Origin: JAISDD01 sp031553935
Lineage (GTDB): Bacteria > Bacillota > Syntrophomonadia > Syntrophomonadales > Syntrophomonadaceae
Reading direction: 5' to 3'
DNA length: 64,000 nucleotides
Assembly (NCBI GenBank): GCA_031553935.1
Contig: JAVBKS010000023.1
Coordinates: 9,065 to 73,064, forward strand
In this document: positions 35,664 through 44,901 of the stretch, piece after piece
How the letters are laid out: the number at the start of each line of letters is the position of its first letter
How positions within the stretch are numbered: the first letter of the stretch is position 1
The notes under the pieces: model-generated
What the model saw: only the letters and a program-made list of their open reading frames with translations
What the model was told of the DNA's origin: nothing
Databases searched by the model: none
Translations under genes and position numbers: made by a program

Positions 35664-36686
35664 ATGCATTGTCTAGAAGTTAGTGAATTATTCTCTCCGT
35701 TTTTGGATGGAGAGTTAAATGAAATTGAGCAAGGAGATTTGCAGAAGCATTTGGCCCATTGTTCTGAATGCCGTTCAGACTTCGATGAGTGGCAAAAAAT
35801 CGCCTGCAGTCTTCAAAGTTTACGGGTTGTTGAAGCTATCGCTCCACCTGGATTTTCGACTGCTGTTATGTCGCAAATCAGAGCTGAACAGAATAAGTCT
35901 TGGCAGTCTAAGTTTGCCCATTGGCGTGCGGTAGCGATTGCCACTGCTGCAGCTTTTATAATAACAATGGGTTCTTTTTTGTTGCCCCCAATTATTCGAA
36001 TTGCAGATAATAATACCGTCATTGATAATCCTTCTATTATTGATAATAATGCTAATCCAGGGATTAGCGAATCTAATAATCTTGAACCTAATGCTTCAGA
36101 ACCATTAGTAATTGATCAGCAACCGATAACTAATGTTGCGGAGAAACCAAGTGCCAAAACTGGTACTGATACTGTTCCTGCTGAAACAGTTGAGCCGAAA
36201 AATGACAACAATGCGCCTGTTGCCTATACTCCTATGTTCACTAATTCCAAGCCGCCGCTTATATGCAATACTCTAATGACAATGAAAGTTACTGAACCAG
36301 GCGAAAGTGTAGAAAGCCAGCTATTCAATATTGCATCTAATAATCAAGCAAAAGTTCAGCTTTTGAGTAAAACACAGAATGGCTTAACTTATAATAGTTC
36401 TTATAAAATTGTTGTAGATATCAATAAAGTTTCGGCATTAATAGCACAATTAAGTAGTCTCGGGACTGTGGTTTCCAGTCAAGCTGATAACCTTGATATC
36501 AGTTCTGATTACGCTACCAAAAGCGCTAATTACTTAGCGCTGCAGAACCAACGCAAAGAAGCCGCCGGTCTGGACTCGGCTAATTTGAAAGCCCTAGATG
36601 AACAGATTGCTAAGCTCGAGGAACAATTAAAGAATTGGGATGCTGAGTGTAAACAGCAAACAATAGTCTTATTGCTGCTGAATTAA
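35664..36686 (+). CDS. Membrane anti-sigma factor with zinc finger (zf-HC2) and extracytoplasmic domain
   Basis: A 340-aa protein. The N-terminus has the anti-sigma zinc site HLAHCSECRSDF (HxxxCxxC) at residues 33-44, one membrane span follows (AVAIATAAAFIITMGSFLLPPII, about residues 86-108), then a Ser/Asn/Pro-rich linker and a C-terminal domain of DUF4349-like character ending in a coiled coil (LKALDEQIAKLEEQLKNWDAE). ATG at 35664 has AGGAAGTGA before it. It holds the sigma in check from the membrane and would release it on an outside signal. Confidence 0.85.
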   Translation: MHCLEVSELFSPFLDGELNEIEQGDLQKHLAHCSECRSDFDEWQKIACSLQSLRVVEAIAPPGFSTAVMSQIRAEQNKSWQSKFAHWRAVAIATAAAFIITMGSFLLPPIIRIADNNTVIDNPSIIDNNANPGISESNNLEPNASEPLVIDQQPITNVAEKPSAKTGTDTVPAETVEPKNDNNAPVAYTPMFTNSKPPLICNTLMTMKVTEPGESVESQLFNIASNNQAKVQLLSKTQNGLTYNSSYKIVVDINKVSALIAQLSSLGTVVSSQADNLDISSDYATKSANYLALQNQRKEAAGLDSANLKALDEQIAKLEEQLKNWDAECKQQTIVLLLLN

Positions 36687-36733
36687 GTCAAGATTTGAAG
36701 AATATAGTACAGTTTTCATTAATGCGATAATGG

Positions 36734-36762
36734 AGCCTCAGTTGAATGCTGAGGCTTTTCTA
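36734..36762 (+). terminator. Terminator of the sigma/anti-sigma operon
   Basis: AGCCTCA, 9-base loop, TGAGGCT, then TTTTCT, about 48 bases after the anti-sigma stop codon. Confidence 0.85.
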
Positions 36763-36797
36763 TTGCCAAAAATCCTTTAATAAGCCAACGGCGGTAG

Positions 36798-37013
36798 CTA
36801 CACTTTTTCGTTGGCTTTTATGAAATCCAGGAATTCTTTTTCACTAAATTCATCATCCATAACAGCTCTACGCTCAGTAGAATAGTCCCCCCAGCCACTG
36901 CTCATCAATCGTATAAAGTTCACCATTCCAATCGGGCCTAGTTTTTCTGTTAAAGCAGATAGGCCTTCTTTCTTGAGCTCATTTAGATTTTTTATATCTA
37001 AAGCATTAATCAT
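36798..37013 (-). CDS. Putative antitoxin partner of the PIN-domain protein
   Basis: A 71-aa acidic protein: MINALDIKNLNELKKEGLSAL, then LGPIGMVNFIRLMSSGWGDYSTERR and an acidic end (DDEFSEKEFLDFIKANEKV). I do not recognise its family. It overlaps the PIN gene by 4 bases (ATGA), which indicates tight co-translation, as in toxin-antitoxin pairs. No DNA-binding motif is clear. The order is toxin gene first, antitoxin second, which is unusual for a VapBC pair. Confidence 0.6.
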   Translation of the reverse strand: MINALDIKNLNELKKEGLSALTEKLGPIGMVNFIRLMSSGWGDYSTERRAVMDDEFSEKEFLDFIKANEKV

Positions 37014-37450
37014 TGTAACACCTCCATAATAAAATGAACTGGATTGATCACTCTAAGTTTACTATTTGATCTTTTGGCTGCATTTATTAGAATTTTGTCT
37101 GTTGTCAACATATAGTCTATTACATGGTACTCGCAATATGATATATGGAGCGCATCTAAGTATTTAATGTTATATTTTGCTAAAAGCAAAGCTCTTCTAT
37201 TAATACTATCCTCATAAACTAAGGGTTTTGATAAAACAGAGTTATAGAGCGTTTGAACCAATATTTTCTTGTTTTCGTTATTAATTTTACTAATTTCATA
37301 ATCAGTAGCACTGCTTTTATTTATTGAATACTCGCTATTAACTGCTTTATTAAGTATAGAAAGAATCGCTTCCGTCTCTAATCTTATCTTGTCCTGAATT
37401 TGATCATCGAATGGACGGCTATAGCAACATACATCCAAGTAAATATTCAT
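37010..37450 (-). CDS. PIN-domain nuclease, putative VapC-like toxin
   Basis: A 146-aa protein starting MNIYLDVCCYSRPFDDQ. The PIN acidic residues are visible: D6, an Asp/Glu pair in SATDYEISKIN near residue 45, D in YLDALHISYC near residue 105 and D in MLTTDKILINAAK near residue 120. PIN toxins cleave tRNA or rRNA. It precedes and overlaps the 71-aa gene. The small size and partner gene make a toxin role more likely than rRNA processing. Confidence 0.8.
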   Translation of the reverse strand: MNIYLDVCCYSRPFDDQIQDKIRLETEAILSILNKAVNSEYSINKSSATDYEISKINNENKKILVQTLYNSVLSKPLVYEDSINRRALLLAKYNIKYLDALHISYCEYHVIDYMLTTDKILINAAKRSNSKLRVINPVHFIMEVLQ

Positions 37451-37665
37451 GTAAAAGAGCTCCTCTAATGTAACTAATTGTTATCCTGCTAAAAGTAGTA
37501 TAGCATGTATTGATATTTGCTCATTAAATATTATGCTTACTTGGAGTCATTGGTAGTCCCCCTCAGTAAATAATCAATACATGATTCATTCTTATTCCTT
37601 CTTGTTTTCAATAATAGTATGACCCATATGGGGTGAAAAAGTTGCTTGATATTGATACGTGGCGA

Positions 37666-40600
37666 TTATTTCCCTTCCTGATACTTGAGCATTGCAGCAA
37701 TAATCATCGCTGCTTCGGCTCGTGATAGGTCGGTTTCAGGTTCCAGGTAGTTGGCTTTCCACACTGCGTCTAAGATGCCCATCGAATATAACCGGAGGAC
37801 TGCATCCTCACCCCAAGAAGGCAGGCGCCCTCTATCATAATAAGGGATCTTGCTTATATTCAGACCCGGACTGCTTATGTTATTTGATTGACTAATAATT
37901 TTATCAGCTAAAACTAAGGCCTGCATTCTGCTTATGTTTTCAAGCGGGCGCAGGGTGCCATCAGGGTAACCGTTTATTATACCCAGATTGCGCCCATAAT
38001 AAATTGCTTCTGTTGCCCAGACAGGAATTTCGGCATTATCCGCAAAGTATTTTAATTTCTCTCCCGGTTTTAGCTGCCACTCCCAGGCCCTTCCTAATAT
38101 GGTTATAAATTCACTGCGGCTGATATTTTCATCCGGTCTGAAAGTTGCGTCTTCATAACCGCGAATAATTCCGCGCTCGCTTAAGCTTTCAATGCTTGAT
38201 TGAGCCTCGTGTCCGTCAATATCGAAATAGGTTTGCCTAAGTGCGGGCGGAGTTATATCGTTAATAGGTATATCTATTCCCCCAATGGCACCGTTTCGTG
38301 CATTAACCCCCAAAATTCTAATTTGCTCTTCCCCGGGGTCAGGCAATAGAATCAAACTGAAACTCTCATCATTATTCACCGGAACTTCAATTCGCTTTTC
38401 ATTTTGGCGATAAATATAAATGCTAGAACTTGGCGCTGTCCCGCGAATAACCAGTACCCCATTAAGTAAGCTGGCTGTGGCTGAAATTGGAGTTTCTCCA
38501 AACTCAGCTGTTAGAGTGCTCTGGCAATTGCATAAGTACTCCCCAGTCCCGTCTATCTTCATGAGAGTTGTTATTTTAACCTGCTCTCCTGATATCAATA
38601 AATCAGGTCTTATCGCTATGCCGCTTTTATTGATATTAGTATAATCATCGAAATGATAAATCGAGCCGTCTCGCATGGTCATGGTCTTCTCTAGGGCATT
38701 AAAACTTGCAAAGTTTTTATTCTGCTCCTCATCAGCAACCGTAGCCACATCAATTCTTTGCACCAGACCACTTTTGGGATTTAACAGAATCCTAACCCAA
38801 GAGCCGGCTTCAATATTATTGCCGATTTCGGTTCCATTTCTGAATACCTCTATATCCGGTGCCAGTTCATAATTCTGGAACTGATTCTTATTATTAAGTA
38901 GATAAAGTTGTTTAAACCCAATACTGGCATAAATCAGCTTCCCATATAATACTTGACTAAAAGACTGCACCTGAATAACAGGGCTGTTTCGCTCTAAAAG
39001 CAGCAGAGTTATTCGGCTGCCTAATGGCAGTTCTTTTAAATTTACAATTTCGCCGTCGGCCATAATGGTGGCTCCAGGCATTATGTCATATACGCGACCA
39101 TCACTGAGGCTAATGTTATTCTTTTCCAAATCAACCCCAGCTATTACGCCCATGGCTATATAACGGTGTATTCTTATGTAAATTATCTTGTCACTATCGG
39201 GTGCCAGAAATAAAGTTACTTTCATACTTGGAAGCAGTTTTTCCAATTCCACTGCTTCTAATGAACCATACGGACTGTCTTCAGGCGATAAGTTTAAATA
39301 ATCGTCATACCAGCCAACGGCCATATCTTCCGACCAGGTATAAGTATTCTTGTCATTAAGTACTAGTTTTAACTCTCTTTTTTGCGAATCCACTTTGCTG
39401 ATTATTCCCTCTAATACCCGGTAATTAGCATTAAAATCCCATATGGTTTGCCGCGTTGGGTTAATAAGGGCATGAATCTGCGTTCCGTTAGGAATATCGG
39501 CTAAGCTTTCTACCCTTTCCTTATTAAGCAGCGTCCTGCTATTAGGCCAATTCTGATCTTTATCCAGATAATAGCCACCCTCGCGCGCGTCTGGATTCAT
39601 TTCCACCATTAATGGTTGATCAGCGGCATCAAGAATCTGTATACCTTCACCTAACCAAGAGCGAGCAATTAAATATAGTTTGTCACCGGCTAGTAAAACG
39701 TCACTGCCAATAATAGCCGTTTTCGTGTCGCTAATTAGCAGCTTTTCATCTATGGCGCTGTAAATTGATATGTAATCAGATCTGTCAATTTCCTCTCCAT
39801 TGGCCAGCTCAATTTTTCCCTGATCTTCGTTTTTGAATATTCCATGCTTTAGAACCTGACCATAGGCTAAGGCAATTTTTTCGGCTGCTATCGATTGCTT
39901 GAGATTCTTTGCTGATAAGGTGATTTTGTATTCACCTGCTATCGGCTCAGCGATACTGATCTGCTCGACATTATTTTTGTCATCTCTATCGCCCTTGTTC
40001 AAAAAGTCATTCCCATAGTATATATGTCCCATCGGATCCTCAATAATTAAATCCAAATCATTAATTAGCATAGGTACATCGAGCTCTTCTTTCGGCTGAT
40101 CAACCCAGACAAGCGTAGCTTTGAACATCCTATCAGTCTCATTAACGGAGAAACGATATTCTAAACTCTGCGCTGGTTCAATATAGCTTGCTCCTGGAAC
40201 TACAAATTGAAAACAATTTTCCTTCAGGGCAATTATCGTTGAGCTAATATCTAAAATCCCAAAATTGCTTAATACTTCGTGATCATTTTCTGCCCGCCGG
40301 GCTCCATTAATCAATAAGGATTTTAATAGAGCCGAGCTTGGATGCTCAATCTTCCAATTCTTTTGCAGGTACTCATACAGCAGAGCTGTCGCTCCGCCGG
40401 CAACAGCTGCCGCCATACTGCTTCCCCCCAGGGTAGTATAAGACCCATTGGCAGGATAATTGCCCTTCACTAAACTAGAACATGCTGAGATGATTGCTGA
40501 GCCTGGAGCTAGCAGGTCGGGCTTAATGCGGTTACCATCTGCTGGACCGCGGCTTGATGAAGTGGTCTCCTTATCCGCGTCTTGGGCTTCTGAACTATAT

Positions 40601-41352
40601 GAAGGCCGTGGAAGCTGGCTAGAGCCAACTATTAAGGCGTTTTTGCTATTTGCTGCACTGGATAAGGTTTCAGGCTGAGGCCCACTATTTCCAGCTCCAA
40701 AAATTGGTAAAAAATCAGGATAATTATTGACGAAACGATCAATTTGGTAGGCATGACTACCATAAACATTGCTTCCGCCTCCCCAGCCATTAACGTGAAT
40801 TCTGGCTCCAGCCGCATAGGCGGGGAGAAACAATTCGTTCAATTGCGCCGGAATTTTTAGATTATCGTTTTCATCAAGAAGACCCTGGAAATACAAAGTG
40901 GCCCCAGGAGCTAGTCCTCTGTATCTGCCTTTCGATTCCTGCCCGTTTCCCACTATAGTCGCTGCCATATGCGTTCCGTGCCCATTGGGATCGTCAGCAA
41001 TTTTGCGGCCGCTAAATGATCTTAACATAGCTACCCGTGGACGATCTCCCGGTTTGGTTGCTAAATCAGGATGAATATCGGTCAGGCTGCCTTTGTCTAA
41101 ACCGCTGTCTGCCAAGGCAATAGTTACTCCTTGGCCGCTAAGCCCAGAACTCGAAATTAGCTTTGGAATTCCCATGGGGTGTGCGCCAATAATATCTGCT
41201 GCCCGATCATTTAACAAAACCGGTTCTTTACTCCCTTGAGCATTAAGAACCGGTCCTAATAAATTCTGATTTATTGTTAAGGTTAGGATTAAGAGAATTC
41301 GTAATCCTAACCTTGTTCCACTTTTCATCTTATTGTTTATCTCTGTCTTCAT
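37666..41352 (-). CDS. Secreted subtilisin-like (S8) serine protease with three C-terminal SLH domains
   Basis: A 1228-aa exported protein. The N-terminus (residues 14-39) is a signal region. The S8 catalytic triad is visible: Asp82 (ALADSGLD), His125 (GHGTHMAATI) and a Ser near residue 313 (GGSSMAAAVAGG). A long beta-rich middle part follows, then three SLH domains from about residue 1045 (SERGIIRGYEDATFRPDENISRSEF; YGRNLGIINGYPDGTLRP; LYSMGILDAVWKANYLEP). SLH domains bind pyruvylated secondary wall polymers, and a CsaB pyruvyl transferase is encoded at 46399. It is probably a wall-anchored protease. Confidence 0.92.
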   Translation of the reverse strand: MKTEINNKMKSGTRLGLRILLILTLTINQNLLGPVLNAQGSKEPVLLNDRAADIIGAHPMGIPKLISSSGLSGQGVTIALADSGLDKGSLTDIHPDLATKPGDRPRVAMLRSFSGRKIADDPNGHGTHMAATIVGNGQESKGRYRGLAPGATLYFQGLLDENDNLKIPAQLNELFLPAYAAGARIHVNGWGGGSNVYGSHAYQIDRFVNNYPDFLPIFGAGNSGPQPETLSSAANSKNALIVGSSQLPRPSYSSEAQDADKETTSSSRGPADGNRIKPDLLAPGSAIISACSSLVKGNYPANGSYTTLGGSSMAAAVAGGATALLYEYLQKNWKIEHPSSALLKSLLINGARRAENDHEVLSNFGILDISSTIIALKENCFQFVVPGASYIEPAQSLEYRFSVNETDRMFKATLVWVDQPKEELDVPMLINDLDLIIEDPMGHIYYGNDFLNKGDRDDKNNVEQISIAEPIAGEYKITLSAKNLKQSIAAEKIALAYGQVLKHGIFKNEDQGKIELANGEEIDRSDYISIYSAIDEKLLISDTKTAIIGSDVLLAGDKLYLIARSWLGEGIQILDAADQPLMVEMNPDAREGGYYLDKDQNWPNSRTLLNKERVESLADIPNGTQIHALINPTRQTIWDFNANYRVLEGIISKVDSQKRELKLVLNDKNTYTWSEDMAVGWYDDYLNLSPEDSPYGSLEAVELEKLLPSMKVTLFLAPDSDKIIYIRIHRYIAMGVIAGVDLEKNNISLSDGRVYDIMPGATIMADGEIVNLKELPLGSRITLLLLERNSPVIQVQSFSQVLYGKLIYASIGFKQLYLLNNKNQFQNYELAPDIEVFRNGTEIGNNIEAGSWVRILLNPKSGLVQRIDVATVADEEQNKNFASFNALEKTMTMRDGSIYHFDDYTNINKSGIAIRPDLLISGEQVKITTLMKIDGTGEYLCNCQSTLTAEFGETPISATASLLNGVLVIRGTAPSSSIYIYRQNEKRIEVPVNNDESFSLILLPDPGEEQIRILGVNARNGAIGGIDIPINDITPPALRQTYFDIDGHEAQSSIESLSERGIIRGYEDATFRPDENISRSEFITILGRAWEWQLKPGEKLKYFADNAEIPVWATEAIYYGRNLGIINGYPDGTLRPLENISRMQALVLADKIISQSNNISSPGLNISKIPYYDRGRLPSWGEDAVLRLYSMGILDAVWKANYLEPETDLSRAEAAMIIAAMLKYQEGK

Positions 41353-41407
41353 TGAACTTAAATACCCTTCTTGATTTTCACCAATAGACCTTGATTAGGA
41401 TCGATCA

Positions 41408-43576
41408 TTAGGGCATAACTTCATTCATATTAATAGGTCTCTGACTTGCACTGCTGCCCTTCATGTATGATATTATCGCATCAGCAATTAATTGTGCTGC
41501 TCTCTGCCTGAAGTTCTCCTGCCGCAAGAGTGCTTCTTCTTCAGCATTACTAATAAAGGCAATTTCGACTAAAGCAGAGGGCATATTAGCATTCCTTAGG
41601 ACCGATAGGTTTTTTTGCTTTACTCCTCTATATTCACGATTTAGTTTACTTAATTCGGCCATTAATAGTGAAGCTATCCGTTCCCGATCATCTTTTTGCA
41701 TATACAAAGCAGAATTATCAATAGGAGCATAGAAATATGTCTCAGTGCCGTTAGCATTTTTATTAGTCGCACTGTTGTTGTGCACGGACACAAATAGTTC
41801 TGCATTCATCATATTGGCATAGGTTGCTATATCCTCTAATTCAACTTTTATGTCAGTTGTTCTTGTGTAATGAACTTTGATGCCGTTTTTTTCAAGAATT
41901 TTGCCGGCTTTAAGTGTAATATCCAAGTTAATATCCTTTTCATTAGTATTAGTTCCGCGTGCTCCAGTATCTCCGCCACCATGGCCGGCATCTAGAACTA
42001 CGATGCCATTATTAGGAACGGCTTCGCGGCTCGGTATGAATAAAATATGCACTTCTTTTTTGTCATCACTTTGACCAACTGTAAACTTGGCTTTCTCATT
42101 GGTAGAAATTCTAACCCCTAACATACTAGTACTACTCTCGTCTAATTCTACTTGCTTTAAAAACTTGCTGCCTCCAAATGTATAATTGCTTTGTCCTAAT
42201 CCAATTTTAGTAGCATTAATAGTCACCTTCATATCATCACCTGACATATTGTTGCTATATGTGGTTGGTGCCAATGTCTTAACAATAATCCGTTCCCCGT
42301 TACTTCCAAAAGGCTGCCTTTCAACTCCAACTACTGCGTTAGGAATAAGAACTACCTCAGTTTTACCGTTGTTTTCTGTGCTGCGCTGAAAGTTCAAGCC
42401 ACTAGGTATACTTATACCTAGTTTCACTTGTTCGCCTTCATTATTACCATTTATATTTATTTGTCCGGCTCCTGCTTGCTGATTTATACTTACAGCAGTA
42501 CTTATATAACTCTTACTAAAAATATAATTTAGCGTGTTATTAGTCTCTTGAAGTTGCATATCTTTCATTTTATCTGAAGTAATGGCAATTTTAAGTCCGC
42601 TGACTTCAGTAGTAAATGCAACTTTCACTTCATCCAGATCCGCTCTTGGTTCATTTACTACATTACTGTCACTAGTAGAATGCTCGTCAACTTGTCCAGC
42701 ATCCTTAGAAATAATATTGATTACACGGTTTGCACTGTTCCAATCAACCTTACCCCCAAAGGTTTCCCCCACGAAACGCAGTGGAGCAAGGGTTCTGCCT
42801 CCAAGCAGTTGGGCGGGAACATCGATTTCGGTTCGAACTCCATTTACCAAGGCAAAATTGTCTCCGATTCGAAGTTGTACCATAATGCTTTCATTGCGCG
42901 CCGTAACCGTACTAGTGTTACTTTCCCATTCAACTGTTGCTCCCATCGCTTCAAAAATCGCCCGCAGCGGCACCAGAGTTCTACCATCGCGAATAATAGG
43001 CTCGACTTCAAATTTCATTAAGTTTTTATCCAGATATACCTGTGGTGCAGTGACTGATTCAGAACGCGAAGGCGTTGTTACTGGCGGCGGCTGGGTTGCA
43101 GTATTGCTGACTGATCCCTTAGTTGCTACCAGATCAGCATTTATGTATACAAAATCGCCATTAGCACCTTGCACTTGGTACCAATCCCCCGACTTCTCCA
43201 AACCAATTAAAACCATCCCCTTCTTGACCTGCCCAGTCTGAGCAAAATTTGTTCCCGGACCTTTACGCAGATTAGCCAAATCGGCTGTTACCGTTAAGGG
43301 GAATACTTGCAGTGTAACTAGAGACTCGCTGATCCAGCCATTTACCTTCCCATATTGGATCTGCATCCAGCCTTCTTCTCTTTTTAATACCTTTATGCTA
43401 GTATCTTTAATGATTTGCCCACTCACACTGCTCTTAGTATTGGGAGCTGATCTAATATTAGCCACGTCCACATTTACTTTGGCCGTAGCAGCTTGAACAT
43501 GCAGAGGATTTCCAGCAATAAAACTGCAGAAAAGCAAGAAAAACAATATCCAGATAGCTGATTTATAATAACTCAT
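41408..43576 (-). CDS. N-acetylmuramoyl-L-alanine amidase with SH3, stalk and AMIN domains
   Basis: A 722-aa secreted wall hydrolase. After a signal peptide (to about residue 30) come two SH3b domains (about 33-150), a copper-amine-oxidase-like stalk domain (about 180-290), an AMIN-like region (about 310-475) and an Amidase_3 domain (about 522-710). Zinc ligands are seen in VLDAGHGGGDTG, NEKDINLD and LFVSVHNNSA, and the catalytic Glu in SALVEIAFISN. It cuts the bond between MurNAc and the peptide stem, and may work in cell separation. Lies 55 bases after the protease gene's start, same strand. Confidence 0.93.
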   Translation of the reverse strand: MSYYKSAIWILFFLLFCSFIAGNPLHVQAATAKVNVDVANIRSAPNTKSSVSGQIIKDTSIKVLKREEGWMQIQYGKVNGWISESLVTLQVFPLTVTADLANLRKGPGTNFAQTGQVKKGMVLIGLEKSGDWYQVQGANGDFVYINADLVATKGSVSNTATQPPPVTTPSRSESVTAPQVYLDKNLMKFEVEPIIRDGRTLVPLRAIFEAMGATVEWESNTSTVTARNESIMVQLRIGDNFALVNGVRTEIDVPAQLLGGRTLAPLRFVGETFGGKVDWNSANRVINIISKDAGQVDEHSTSDSNVVNEPRADLDEVKVAFTTEVSGLKIAITSDKMKDMQLQETNNTLNYIFSKSYISTAVSINQQAGAGQININGNNEGEQVKLGISIPSGLNFQRSTENNGKTEVVLIPNAVVGVERQPFGSNGERIIVKTLAPTTYSNNMSGDDMKVTINATKIGLGQSNYTFGGSKFLKQVELDESSTSMLGVRISTNEKAKFTVGQSDDKKEVHILFIPSREAVPNNGIVVLDAGHGGGDTGARGTNTNEKDINLDITLKAGKILEKNGIKVHYTRTTDIKVELEDIATYANMMNAELFVSVHNNSATNKNANGTETYFYAPIDNSALYMQKDDRERIASLLMAELSKLNREYRGVKQKNLSVLRNANMPSALVEIAFISNAEEEALLRQENFRQRAAQLIADAIISYMKGSSASQRPINMNEVMP

Positions 43577-43738
43577 TAAAGTCTCCTATTATATGTAATC
43601 TATCAAATTATGAGCACTGAGCCTCATTAAGAACTACTTTAGAATACCGCAACACTTTCAGTATGAATGTGTTATTTTTGTAGAATTTTGGCGGCAATAA
43701 TCGAAGTTTAGTATCGCGGGTACTCCTTTTGGACAACT

Positions 43739-44887
43739 TTACACCTTGATGTCTTTGCCAGTTTCATTTTTGAGATTTTGCTTCGTGGTTGGCTGGGTGG
43801 TAGCCTTTTGTTTATTATTATCGTTAGTTTTGGCTTTTTGTACAGCCGAGTTGGTAGTTGTCCCAGTCGTAGACGCTGCGTTCTTGCTCGGGGATGCCTT
43901 TGCAGTTTGTGCCGGTTGAGTTTGGAAAACAGCTAATGTCTGACCAGCAAACATATTGTCGACTAATCTTTTCGCCTCATTTTTATTTACGAGCCAAAAA
44001 CTTGCTGTTAATTCGCCATACTCGTTAAATTCATTGTAGAATGAGCCCGGTAAAGTTTGGCTCACTAGACATGTTTGGTCGAATTGCGAAACCCAGGAAG
44101 CCATCTTTAGCATTGTTCCAATGCTCATATTCGTATGAATATTATTAAATAATTCCTTTGCTATTTGCGGCAAGCGAGCAATCGTAGAAGGCTGCATGAT
44201 TTCTTTAGCCAACGCACTCAAAAATATTTGCTGATGCTTAGTCCGGTCAATATCACCATTGGTGTAATCGCGGAAACGAACATAACCAAGCGAATCATAG
44301 CCATTTAATTTCTGCAATCCCGGTTGCAAATCAATGTCTTCTGTGGGCTTGTACATTCGCTGAGGTACATTGACCTCTACGCCCCCTAGCACATCTACAA
44401 CATTCTTAAAACCATTAAAATCCATTAATATATAATTATCTATACTAAGCCCCATAATGTCCTCAACTACATCAACAGCATATTCCGGGCCACCATAATA
44501 ATTAGCCGTACAGATTTTTTCGGAAGAGTTTCCCTTAATCGTCGCTTTGGTATCCCGGGGAATAGAAACTAAGGCAACCTTTTTTTGCTTTGGGTCTATG
44601 CTTGCCAGCATCATCATATCAGAGCGGGAATTACTTTCGCCGGCTCGAGCATCGGTTCCAAGAATCAACAAATTCACTCGCGGACCGTCCAAATTGACTA
44701 CTTCTTCTTTCGGTTCAGCTTCCGCTTCTCTGGATACAAAAGGATTAGGAATGCCATGCTCAACCAAAGATGCCGCACCGGCGCCTATCGCAAAAAATAC
44801 CCCGAATATTACTCCTGCCAGTAAAGAAAACTTAAAAAAAGGTTTGAGTTTTCGCTTTGGTCTTCTATTCGTACTACGTCTAGCCAT
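43739..44887 (-). CDS. LytR-CpsA-Psr (LCP) family glycopolymer ligase
   Basis: A 382-aa protein with a basic N-terminus, one membrane span (about residues 20-45), the LCP domain (NLLILGTDARAGESNSRSDMMMLASIDP; SIPRDTKATI; YVRFRDYTNGDIDRTKHQQIFL with the phosphate-binding Arg residues), and a Thr/Lys/Gln-rich disordered tail. LCP proteins attach wall teichoic acid or other polymers to peptidoglycan from undecaprenyl carriers. It is next to the TagO/WecA gene (14 bases apart), which makes those carriers. Confidence 0.93.
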   Translation of the reverse strand: MARRSTNRRPKRKLKPFFKFSLLAGVIFGVFFAIGAGAASLVEHGIPNPFVSREAEAEPKEEVVNLDGPRVNLLILGTDARAGESNSRSDMMMLASIDPKQKKVALVSIPRDTKATIKGNSSEKICTANYYGGPEYAVDVVEDIMGLSIDNYILMDFNGFKNVVDVLGGVEVNVPQRMYKPTEDIDLQPGLQKLNGYDSLGYVRFRDYTNGDIDRTKHQQIFLSALAKEIMQPSTIARLPQIAKELFNNIHTNMSIGTMLKMASWVSQFDQTCLVSQTLPGSFYNEFNEYGELTASFWLVNKNEAKRLVDNMFAGQTLAVFQTQPAQTAKASPSKNAASTTGTTTNSAVQKAKTNDNNKQKATTQPTTKQNLKNETGKDIKV

Positions 44888-44901
44888 AAAAAACTCCTTA
44901 T

